Shown here: in pieces, positions 1 through 5,043 of the stretch | How positions within the stretch are numbered: the stretch's first letter is position 1 | Layout: each line of letters begins with the position of its first letter | NCBI GenBank assembly: GCA_937904535.1 | Contig: CALELC010000051.1 | Location: 1-5,043 of the forward strand | DNA from: an uncultured Planctomycetaceae bacterium | GTDB taxonomy: Bacteria > Planctomycetota > Planctomycetia > Pirellulales > Pirellulaceae | Reading direction: 5' to 3' | Length of the DNA stretch: 5,043 nucleotides | Made by a program: the position numbers and the translations under genes | The notes under the pieces: generated by a model | Seen by the model: only the letters and a program-made list of their open reading frames with translations | Databases searched by the model: none | Told to the model about the DNA's origin: nothing

Positions 1-1050
1 TGGGTTGCCGGTTGTGTTGGCGCTGGAAGCGAGAGATGCCGGTGGGGCTGGGGCCGCCGTCCCTAGCTCTGCTAATCGTGCCGCAATTCGCTGGATCAGC
101 TCTGGCAGGCCTTCGCCGGTGACGGCGCTGATCACGCGAACTTCCCGCTGCGTCGCCTGGGCCAGTGCGTCGCGGACCTCAACGGCTCCGGGGAGTTCGC
201 ATTTGCTGACGACAACGATTTCCTCGCGCTTTGCCAGTTCAGGGCTGTAGCTTTCGAGTGCCTGGCGAATGCTTTGGTAGTTGGCCACCGGAGCGGAGCC
301 GTCACTTGGCAGAGGTTCAACCAAGTGCACCAAGAGGCCGGCCCGCTCGACGTGTCGCAAGAACTCGTGCCCCAGCCCAATGCCTTCGCTGGCACCTTCG
401 ATCAGACCCGGGATATCGGCGACCGCGAATGACGTGTCGGGTGTCGGGTGAACGATGCCGATGTTGGGGTGCTTCGTGGTGAAGGGGTAATTGGCGATCT
501 CGGGGCGAGCGGCGCTGATGCGGCTCAGCAGCGTGCTCTTGCCGGCGTTGGGCATACCCAGCAAGCCGACGTCGGCAATCGACTTGAGTTCCAAAATCAC
601 GAGCCGTGACTCGCCTTCTTCGCCGCGTGTCGATTCGCGCGGCGCCTGGTTTTGGGCGGACTTGAAGGAGACGTTGCCGCGTCCCCGTTTGCCACCACGG
701 GCAACAATCACGCTGTCGCCGGGGTTGAGCAGATCTTTGATCACGAAGTGCTGTTTGGCGTCGATCACTGCCGTTCCCGGCGGGACGTACAGCTTGAGGT
801 CGCGAGCTGCGCGGCCATTGCAGCCGGAGCCTTGGCCAGGGGCACCATTGGGCGCGCGCCAGAACTTGCGGTTGGCGAACTGGGCGAGGCTATTTACGCC
901 TTCGCGGGCTTCCAGAATGATGCTCGCTCCGTCGCCGCCGTCACCCCCGTCAGGACCGCCGCGGGGAACGTACTTTTCCCGCCTGAAGCTGACGCATCCG
1001 TTTCCGCCCTTGCCGGCCCTCAAATCGATTTCGACGCGATCAACAAACAT
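1..1050 (-). CDS. obg: Obg family ribosome-assembly GTPase (3' end beyond window)
   Basis: Obg (CgtA/ObgE) is an essential cytoplasmic GTPase that binds the 50S ribosomal subunit and acts in its late maturation, with links to the stringent response. The visible 350 codons translate without a stop to the window edge. Residues 1-158 form the glycine-rich Obg fold, starting MFVDRVEIDLRAGKGGNG and including GGPDGGDGGDG at 31-41. The G domain follows: G1 GMPNAGKST at 165-173, switch region PFTT at 189-192, G3 DIPGLI at 212-217, G4 SKCE at 282-285 where NKxD is usual, and G5 SAVTGEG at 308-314. The last 20 visible residues are Ala/Pro/Ser-rich and show no sign of an OCT domain, although the true C-terminus is not seen. 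The ATG at 1050 matches the family start exactly; no clear Shine-Dalgarno lies before it. Downstream of rpmA by 182 bases, the conserved partner arrangement. Confidence 0.97.
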   Translation of the reverse strand, partial: MFVDRVEIDLRAGKGGNGCVSFRREKYVPRGGPDGGDGGDGASIILEAREGVNSLAQFANRKFWRAPNGAPGQGSGCNGRAARDLKLYVPPGTAVIDAKQHFVIKDLLNPGDSVIVARGGKRGRGNVSFKSAQNQAPRESTRGEEGESRLVILELKSIADVGLLGMPNAGKSTLLSRISAARPEIANYPFTTKHPNIGIVHPTPDTSFAVADIPGLIEGASEGIGLGHEFLRHVERAGLLVHLVEPLPSDGSAPVANYQSIRQALESYSPELAKREEIVVVSKCELPGAVEVRDALAQATQREVRVISAVTGEGLPELIQRIAARLAELGTAAPAPPASLASSANTTGNP

Positions 1051-1083
1051 TCGAGTGTGTACTTCAGCTAACGATAGGTCATG

Positions 1084-1106
1084 GGGACCGGAGAACCGAC
1101 CGGCCC
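1084..1106 (-). other. Second inverted repeat in the obg leader
   Basis: On the minus strand GGGCCGG and CCGGTCCC pair as 7 bp with one bulged U around the 8-base loop TCGGTTCT. It ends 33 bases before the obg ATG, so it would sit in the obg 5' leader of an rpmA-obg transcript. No T-tract follows, so it is not a terminator. Such stems arise readily by chance in GC-rich DNA. Confidence 0.25.
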
Positions 1107-1147
1107 AGGCGGTGCCGACTCAGCGGCAAGGTCTGGAAATGCAAACA

Positions 1148-1167
1148 GCCGACCCCAGCGGGCCGGC
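1148..1167 (-). terminator. GC-rich hairpin between rpmA and obg, possible weak terminator or attenuator
   Basis: Read on the minus strand, GCCGGCCC and GGGTCGGC form an 8-bp stem with one G-U pair around a GCTG loop. The sequence after it is TGTTTGCATTTCC, so the T-tract is interrupted. It lies 65 bases past the rpmA stop and about 98 bases before the obg ATG. It could reduce read-through from rpmA into obg or simply stabilise the rpmA mRNA. The stem is seen in the sequence; its function is inferred. Confidence 0.4.
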
Positions 1168-1232
1168 CGTTGAACGTCATCACACGGTTTCAGGCGAGTG
1201 GATCAGCCCCTGCTCGCTCGAACGCTCAGCAA

Positions 1233-1484
1233 TTACTGAGCCAGCGCGTCGATGTTGACGCGACGCCCTTCGCGGTCGAAGCGGACATGGCCGTCGACCA
1301 AGGCATACAGCGTGTAATCGTTGCCGCAGCCGACATTGCGGCCGGGATGGAACTTGGTGCCAACCTGGCGGACCAGGATGCTGCCTGCAGTGACGCTTTC
1401 GCCACCAAACCGCTTGACTCCGCGGCGTTGTGCGTTGCTGTCGCGACCGTTGCGGCTGCTGCCTTGGCCTTTCTTATGTGCCAT
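1233..1484 (-). CDS. rpmA: 50S ribosomal protein L27 (bL27)
   Basis: Ribosomal protein bL27 belongs to the large subunit, and its flexible N-terminal tail reaches the peptidyl-transferase centre near the tRNA acceptor ends. The 83-residue product has the usual family length (about 85). It begins MAHKKGQGSSRNGRDS, the highly conserved AHKKGxGSxxNGRDS tail, so there is no N-terminal propeptide of the Firmicutes type needing cleavage. The core signature GGESVTAGSILVRQ (27-40) and GTKFHPGRNVGCGNDYTLYA (42-61) is complete, and the protein ends shortly after GRRVNIDALAQ. The stop is TAA. The ATG is fixed by the tail motif; the sequence before it (TAGAGAC) offers at best a weak ribosome-binding site. 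obg follows on the same strand, as in most bacteria. The gene directly upstream is an exported-protein gene rather than rplU (L21), with a gap of 54 bases. Confidence 0.97.
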   Translation of the reverse strand: MAHKKGQGSSRNGRDSNAQRRGVKRFGGESVTAGSILVRQVGTKFHPGRNVGCGNDYTLYALVDGHVRFDREGRRVNIDALAQ

Positions 1485-1538
1485 GTCTCTATCAAACCGA
1501 GTGGATGTGGGTGCAGTTGAACGTGGTTTTGAGAAAAG

Positions 1539-2699
1539 TTATCGGAAAACCCACTCGTAATCAAGTCGTGACTCGATTCCGTATTGCTGCAGCACGTATT
1601 CCTGCTCTTGCGGATCGGAGTACGCGGGAACGCCGAAGCGAATCATGTCAGCGGTTTGATTGATCGCGTCACCCGGCCGGTAGAAGTTCAGCCGCAGCGC
1701 TTTCTTCTGATACGTCGCCTCGTCCCCTTCACCCTCTTGCTTGAAGGCGTTGGTCAGGCCATAGACGTACACCGAGAGGAAATCGATTTGCGGATCGACG
1801 TCCTCCCAGGTCGCAACTCCCCACACGCCGGGAGCGTCCTCGTCATTGGAGCGCGGGATCTCGACGCCAGGCAATTCGATGCTGTCATACAGCGGAGCGG
1901 TGATTTGTTCCCGCAGCCCAATTCGCTCTTTGGCCGTGGGCAGCACGCGGTCGAGGTATTGCTTGTCGCGGACGTAATCCTCGAGCACCAACATCGGGAA
2001 CGCGCGACGCGAGTCATAACTCACCGACTCGACGCGCTTGTAGAGCGGCGCGTTGCCGACCAGGTCAGCGGCCGGTCGCAGGTCACCGCCTCGATAGCGA
2101 ACCCGATAGACCATGTACCAAATCAGCTTGCGGGCCATCCGGCCGTTGGGCTGAGGGACATCGAGGTAAATCATTCGCAGCGGCTTAAACGAGAACTCGA
2201 GGCAATAGATCTCGCGACGCAGTGTTACCTGCCGCGCCATTTCGATCAGCGTCCGAGTCCGCGGGTCGAAGAACGGCCGACCATCGGTGTAGTCAGGGGC
2301 CTTCCACTGGATTTCCGGGTGCGCGTCGATCAACGCTTGCAGCGTCATCGGTCCCGAAAACGTTTCTTCCGGATGCGGTGCGGGTGGAATAACATTGACG
2401 ACGCCCGGAGCAAACCGCGTGGTCTGCGTCCGGACTGGTTCCTGTTCGGGCAATTGCTCCGCGAGGTCTGCCGTCGCGTCCTGGTCCGCCACGGGAGCCG
2501 CATCTTGGCCGTGGGCGGCTGCGCAACCGAGCAGTCCCAGCAATGCGAGTGTTGCAGCCGAACGGCCGATCGCAGTCGATCGCGCACGGCGAGTCCGTGG
2601 ACGTTTGATCGTCGAGGTCGCCGCGGATCGTACGCCCGAGCGTGGAAGGGCGCCCGCCCAGATTAAGCTGATCGAGCTTAGCATCGATTTTACCGTCAC
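1539..2699 (-). CDS. Conserved-looking exported protein or lipoprotein of unknown function
   Basis: I do not recognise a characterised family. The 386-residue product has an Arg-rich N-terminal region (33-46, RPRTRRARSTAIGR), then a short hydrophobic stretch (ATLALLGLLGCAAA, about 49-62), then an acidic, Ala/Gln/Pro-rich linker (63-110). This fits export by Sec, with either signal peptidase I cleavage near AAAHGQ or lipid attachment at Cys59 within LLGC, a loose lipobox. The mature part (about 110-386) looks globular and rich in aromatic residues, with segments such as KLIWYMVYRVRYRGGDL (191-207) and WEDVDPQIDFLSVYVYGLTN (298-317). The general style resembles planctomycete hypothetical proteins. 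No catalytic motif is evident. The longest start is GTG at 2699; an ATG at 2684 (Met6) is an equally good choice, and neither has a Shine-Dalgarno. The n-region is unusually long for a signal peptide with either start. It lies 56 bases after the upstream gene and 54 before rpmA, so cotranscription is plausible. Confidence 0.86.
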   Translation of the reverse strand: MTVKSMLSSISLIWAGALPRSGVRSAATSTIKRPRTRRARSTAIGRSAATLALLGLLGCAAAHGQDAAPVADQDATADLAEQLPEQEPVRTQTTRFAPGVVNVIPPAPHPEETFSGPMTLQALIDAHPEIQWKAPDYTDGRPFFDPRTRTLIEMARQVTLRREIYCLEFSFKPLRMIYLDVPQPNGRMARKLIWYMVYRVRYRGGDLRPAADLVGNAPLYKRVESVSYDSRRAFPMLVLEDYVRDKQYLDRVLPTAKERIGLREQITAPLYDSIELPGVEIPRSNDEDAPGVWGVATWEDVDPQIDFLSVYVYGLTNAFKQEGEGDEATYQKKALRLNFYRPGDAINQTADMIRFGVPAYSDPQEQEYVLQQYGIESRLDYEWVFR

Positions 2700-2711
2700 G
2701 GCATCACACTC

Positions 2712-2729
2712 GTTGCTCCCGGGAGCAAC
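2712..2729. repeat. Perfect 18-base palindrome between the two exported-protein genes
   Basis: GTTGCTCCCGGGAGCAAC reads the same on both strands (9-base half-sites, no spacer). It lies 26 bases past the stop of the upstream gene and 12 bases before the GTG of the downstream gene. As RNA it would form a 7-bp stem with a CCGG loop. The T-run TTTTTCTTT is on the 5' side in the minus-strand transcript and no T-run follows, so it is not a standard terminator for that direction. A dimeric-regulator operator, an mRNA-processing hairpin or a translation-modulating hairpin are all possible. Confidence 0.5.
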
Positions 2730-2755
2730 AGAATCAGGTAAAGAAAAAGTTACAT

Positions 2756-4174
2756 CTATTTGACGTCGCCGCTCTGCGGACGGTTCGCCACACCGAGCGT
2801 TTCATCGTCGAGCGGCAAGAACCGCAGCGAGGCGATCAATTGCTCGTCCGAGCCGGCGAAGGATTCGAGGTGCTCGTTGCTGACCGTCATCGTCGCCAGC
2901 AGACGACGTCCGGAGTCATCGGAGAAATGGACGAAGATCCACTGCACCGGCACGTTTTGCACGGCACCCTGGATCGTCACTCGCAGCACTCTGAGGCCAG
3001 ACTCATTGAGTTCTTCGCGTGACTGCAGCACCTCGACAAACCGCTCACCCATCGACACCCGGCTTTCGCTCACGAGCGCCTCGAGCGTCAGTTGAACTCC
3101 CGCAGCCATCTTGCCAAGCGGACGCAGGTCGCACTGAGCGATGCCGGTGTCGTCCTGGATCATCCGCATCATACTTGACCCAGGGACATCGGTCATGATT
3201 TTCCAGCGCCGATCCATCAACGCAGCATAACCGACCGCAGCGCTGGCAAGTTCGCTGTACAGCCGATCGGCTGGAACGCTGTCCATATCGGACGCAGGCG
3301 CTTGGGGAAGTCGCACCGGAGCATCCAGCGGCTTGCGGATCATGCGGATGGTGCCGGCGATCTCGAATCCCGGTTCGGATTTGCCGATCTCACGGCCTTC
3401 GCGGATCGCCACAGCCAGCCAGGTGCAGCAAGCCAATTCGCGGTCAAACACGAGCTTGGCTACTAAATCGATCGAGGTCGGTACGCCGCCGACCGAGCCC
3501 TCGACTTTGCCATTGAAATGAATTTTGGCTGTTTTGTCGCCAATCTCAACGACTTCGCCGCTAACCGTGCTCGACTGCACCGCGGCGAGCGACAGCAGTT
3601 TGGCCAGCACCTGCTGATCGGGCTGATAGGTTGCGCCCACAGCGACCGCTGCCTGCGGCAAGAGGGCATCGATCGCCAAGCTGCTGGCGGGAACCTTGAC
3701 GAGGTCGAGTTCCTGACCTTCAAGGTATGCGGTCGGCGAGTACATCACCCACTTCGGTTCGTCTCGCTGCACGCGGATGTATTGCGATTGCGGCCGAAGC
3801 TGCAGCGAGTGCTCTTTCTTGCCGACCTTGCCGGTGCTGCGAGCTTCATAGTAGAAGCACTCCGCGGCATGCGCAGTCCGGTCGCTCGCGAAACCGACAA
3901 TCCGCTCTTCCCAGTCCAGCACCGAGCGGCTGTTGACCGGGACCTGATTCGCCGTTTCTTTGGAAACCAACGCATTGCGGGGAACATTGATGTTGCCTTC
4001 AATGTCCATTTCTACTCGCACGCGGTGCAACTGACGGCTGGGATCAGCCGCCAGCAGGACCTTGGTGCCGGTGGGCGCAGCCGGTTCGGCAGCCGCTTGA
4101 GCGCACCAGAACGCGACACTGGCACCGGCTGCGGTCTTGATCCACTGGCGACGATTTTCGGGTGACTCGAACAT
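2756..4174 (-). CDS. Exported protein of unknown function with twin-arginine-like signal
   Basis: The 472-residue product has no function I can assign. It starts MFESPENRRQWIKTAAGASV: an NRRQWIK motif, a weakly hydrophobic segment (about 14-28) and an AQAAAEP cleavage region near residue 29, which together fit a Tat signal for export of a folded protein. A middle region (about 165-285) shows alternating beta-type sequence, including LLPQAAVAVGATYQPD, TAKIHFNGKVEGSVGG and KLVFDRELACC. It loosely recalls DUF6263-like proteins. The C-terminal part (about 316-455), ending in WIFVHFSDDSGRRLLATMTV and a final SLRFLP, resembles the Mog1/PsbP-like fold; both similarities are impressions from pattern, not searches. 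Mature Cys residues are at 106, 249, 250 and 348. The ATG at 4174 is the first possible start because an in-frame TAG lies seven codons upstream; no Shine-Dalgarno is visible. It is the first gene of the minus-strand series and ends with TAG at 2756-2758. Confidence 0.88.
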   Translation of the reverse strand: MFESPENRRQWIKTAAGASVAFWCAQAAAEPAAPTGTKVLLAADPSRQLHRVRVEMDIEGNINVPRNALVSKETANQVPVNSRSVLDWEERIVGFASDRTAHAAECFYYEARSTGKVGKKEHSLQLRPQSQYIRVQRDEPKWVMYSPTAYLEGQELDLVKVPASSLAIDALLPQAAVAVGATYQPDQQVLAKLLSLAAVQSSTVSGEVVEIGDKTAKIHFNGKVEGSVGGVPTSIDLVAKLVFDRELACCTWLAVAIREGREIGKSEPGFEIAGTIRMIRKPLDAPVRLPQAPASDMDSVPADRLYSELASAAVGYAALMDRRWKIMTDVPGSSMMRMIQDDTGIAQCDLRPLGKMAAGVQLTLEALVSESRVSMGERFVEVLQSREELNESGLRVLRVTIQGAVQNVPVQWIFVHFSDDSGRRLLATMTVSNEHLESFAGSDEQLIASLRFLPLDDETLGVANRPQSGDVK

Positions 4175-4417
4175 GAAGTTCAGCGTCTCTCGCTAGGGGG
4201 AGGCGGCATAGAACCAGCAAACGGCTCTCACAGTCTGAACTTCGGCATTTTGCTGCCGCGATCTGAACCCCGATTGTTGCTAGCGCCTATCGAGGCCGGT
4301 TACCCGCCAGGGGCGGCTCGTGTACGGCGGCATCGGCGGAGTGAGCAGCGGCCTGCGGCCGAACTACCGGTCAGTCATTAGTGAGAGCGGCAGGTCGTGC
4401 TGGCTGGTGGCTGTGCG

Positions 4418-4500
4418 CCGGCCAAAACAGGGGCTTTGGCTGCTAAACCCAGCTGTCTCACTGGCAGCAAGGCTGAGTGATCAGCTGCCAATTCGGCCGG
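4418..4500. other. Cluster of compatible hairpins, possible structured RNA or leader
   Basis: Three helices can coexist. CCGGCC (4418-4423) pairs with GGCCGG (4495-4500) and encloses two hairpins. The first, 4431-4450, has GGG and TTT pairing with AAA and CCC around a 7-base loop, with one bulged C. The second, 4462-4490, has TGGCA pairing with TGCCA outside and GCTGA pairing with TCAGC inside, a one-sided GCAAG bulge, and a GTGA (GNRA) loop when read on the plus strand. A competing hairpin GCCAAA/TTTGGC at 4421-4440 uses part of the same bases. It matches no RNA family I know. If transcribed on the minus strand it would lie about 245-325 bases before the 4174 start codon. Confidence 0.25.
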
Positions 4501-4670
4501 AAAGACGGCAGAGGCATTGACTGGCTGTCGCAATTTGAGCGCGAAAACTTACAACGATTTGAAACCTTTTCCACCGTCGCTATGTAGGACAGTCAAAGCT
4601 TTCACGGGCGTCAAAGTATTTTTCGGTGCGCTAATACTGACTGGACAATAACTTAGTCCCTGCGTAGCAG

Positions 4671-4700
4671 AAAGTTTTCGGGAAGTTTTTCGGTTTTTGG
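4671..4700. repeat. Short tandem T-tract repeat, AAGTTTT(T)CGG
   Basis: AAGTTTTCGG (4672-4681) and AAGTTTTTCGG (4683-4693) follow each other with an 11-base period, and a third T5 tract, TTTTTGG, comes directly after (4694-4700). A further TTTTTCGG copy lies at 4619-4626. The phased T-tracts are typical of bent or easily melted DNA at regulatory regions, though no protein site can be named. Confidence 0.4.
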
Positions 4701-4994
4701 TCCCAAATTTCCTACTGTGATTTGGTCAGTTGGTCTGCGGTTGTCTTGATGCCTTCCCGGGAGTGGGATCGGGGCAGGCGTAGGTCAGGTGAAACGGCAC
4801 AGGAGCAAAGTTAATCCAGCGACAACTTTCCGGTTAAAGACGTGAGTCAAAACCGCGATGCTCGCCTGAACTTTGGCCGGCATCGCAGTGTCTTGTCTAG
4901 GAACTGGATGCCGCTTGGAAACGTAGCTCTGATTGGTTTGCCGACAAGCGGTAGTTTTGTGTGTTGGCAGGTTGGCCTGCACCCTCTGAGGAGA

Positions 4995-5043
4995 ATGGAA
5001 GCAGTTTTGGGAGTGTCTGGTTTGTTGAATGGGTCGCCACCAG
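4995..5043 (+). CDS. Possible start of a plus-strand gene, cut by the window edge
   Basis: An ATG at 4995 opens 16 codons to the window end (MEAVLGVSGLLNGSPP), with no stop. A good Shine-Dalgarno-like GAGGAG at 4988-4993 precedes it, but the one-base gap is too short for efficient use. In-frame TTG (5007) or GTG (5013) starts lie 13 and 19 bases after that motif, which is too far. Another ATG lies at 5029 in a different frame. Too little protein is visible to recognise a family. If real, the gene would be divergent from the minus-strand series and share the long noncoding region with it. Confidence 0.22.
   Translation, partial: MEAVLGVSGLLNGSPP

Larger units (their letters stand above)
4175..4994. 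other. Long noncoding stretch upstream of the minus-strand genes
   Basis: About 820 bases without a gene I can support. The first part (4175-4540) is GC-rich and holds several inverted repeats. The middle (4541-4720) is about 43% GC by hand count. The last part contains short open frames of no recognisable character. Only short possible frames without ribosome-binding sites or protein-like composition occur. I looked for RNase P, tmRNA, SRP and tRNA signatures and saw none. I also found no promoter with good -35 and -10 boxes at proper spacing on either strand, but planctomycete promoters are poorly predictable by eye. The likely role is upstream regulatory sequence for the gene starting at 4174, and perhaps for a plus-strand gene past 4995. 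Confidence 0.6.

Noticed and set aside
491..1258. Plus-strand open frame of 255 codons opposite obg and part of the leader
   Set aside because: It lies antisense to an unmistakable Obg coding region and crosses into rpmA.
1525..1551. Inverted repeat GGTTTT / AAAACC around the stop codon of the 386-residue protein gene
   Set aside because: Only 6 bp, AT-rich and with a 15-base loop, so too weak for a terminator.
1584..2666. Long open frame on the plus strand opposite the 386-residue exported protein (360 codons)
   Set aside because: Its product is rich in Arg, His, Val and Asp in the manner of an antisense frame in GC-rich DNA. The minus-strand frame has an export signal and protein-like composition and fits the gene series.
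3518..4165. Plus-strand open frame of 215 codons opposite the Tat-like exported protein
   Set aside because: Antisense shadow; composition is not protein-like and the minus frame has a bounded start and a signal sequence.
4320..4520. Plus-strand open frame of 66 codons in the noncoding stretch
   Set aside because: GTG start without a Shine-Dalgarno, unremarkable composition, and it overlaps the inverted repeats.
4535..4640. Sigma-70-like boxes such as TTGACT (4517), TTGAGC (4535) and TAATAC (4632)
   Set aside because: No pair has a matching partner box at 16-18 bases, so no promoter can be called.
4754..4762. TCCCGGGAG shared with the core of the palindrome at 2712-2729
   Set aside because: The match is only the self-complementary core; the flanks differ, so it is probably coincidence.
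4785..4982. Minus-strand open frame of 65 codons, open to the window edge if no start is required
   Set aside because: GTG start without a ribosome-binding site, no recognisable family, and a second minus frame is also open from the edge to 4898, so openness here is not informative. It could still be the end of a gene beyond the window.

Overview
The window reads as a GC-rich bacterial chromosome segment, most likely from a planctomycete of the Pirellulales type. The pointers are the style of the Obg protein (an Obg GTPase with an SKxE-type G4 motif and an Ala/Pro-rich tail), two exported proteins of unknown function with the look of planctomycete hypothetical proteins, and the near absence of Shine-Dalgarno sequences. 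This assignment is an inference from protein style; no taxonomic marker such as 16S rRNA is present.

Four genes lie head to tail on the minus strand and fill positions 1 to 4174. In order of transcription they are an exported protein with a twin-arginine-like signal (2756-4174), a second exported protein or lipoprotein (1539-2699), rpmA for ribosomal protein L27 (1233-1484), and obg/cgtA for the ribosome-assembly GTPase (1-1050, cut by the window edge). Gaps are 56, 54 and 182 bases, so one transcript is possible. The 182-base gap before obg holds a strong GC hairpin, and the 56-base gap between the two exported-protein genes holds a perfect 18-base palindrome.

The rpmA-obg pair is the widely conserved ribosome-biogenesis pair: L27 sits at the peptidyl-transferase centre of the 50S subunit and Obg acts in late 50S maturation. 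The usual upstream partner rplU (L21) is missing from the adjacent slot, which the exported protein occupies instead. Nothing in the sequence links the two exported proteins to ribosome function.

Positions 4175-4994 carry no gene I can support. This stretch contains a GC-rich part with several mutually compatible hairpins (about 4418-4500) and a clearly AT-richer part (about 43% GC, 4541-4720) with repeated T-tract/CGG motifs. It is probably regulatory or upstream sequence. A possible plus-strand gene may begin at 4995, but only 16 codons are visible. I see no tRNA, rRNA, CRISPR, insertion sequence or phage feature. I do not see convincing evidence of a new defence or mobile system; the most unusual items are the noncoding structures and the two uncharacterised exported proteins.
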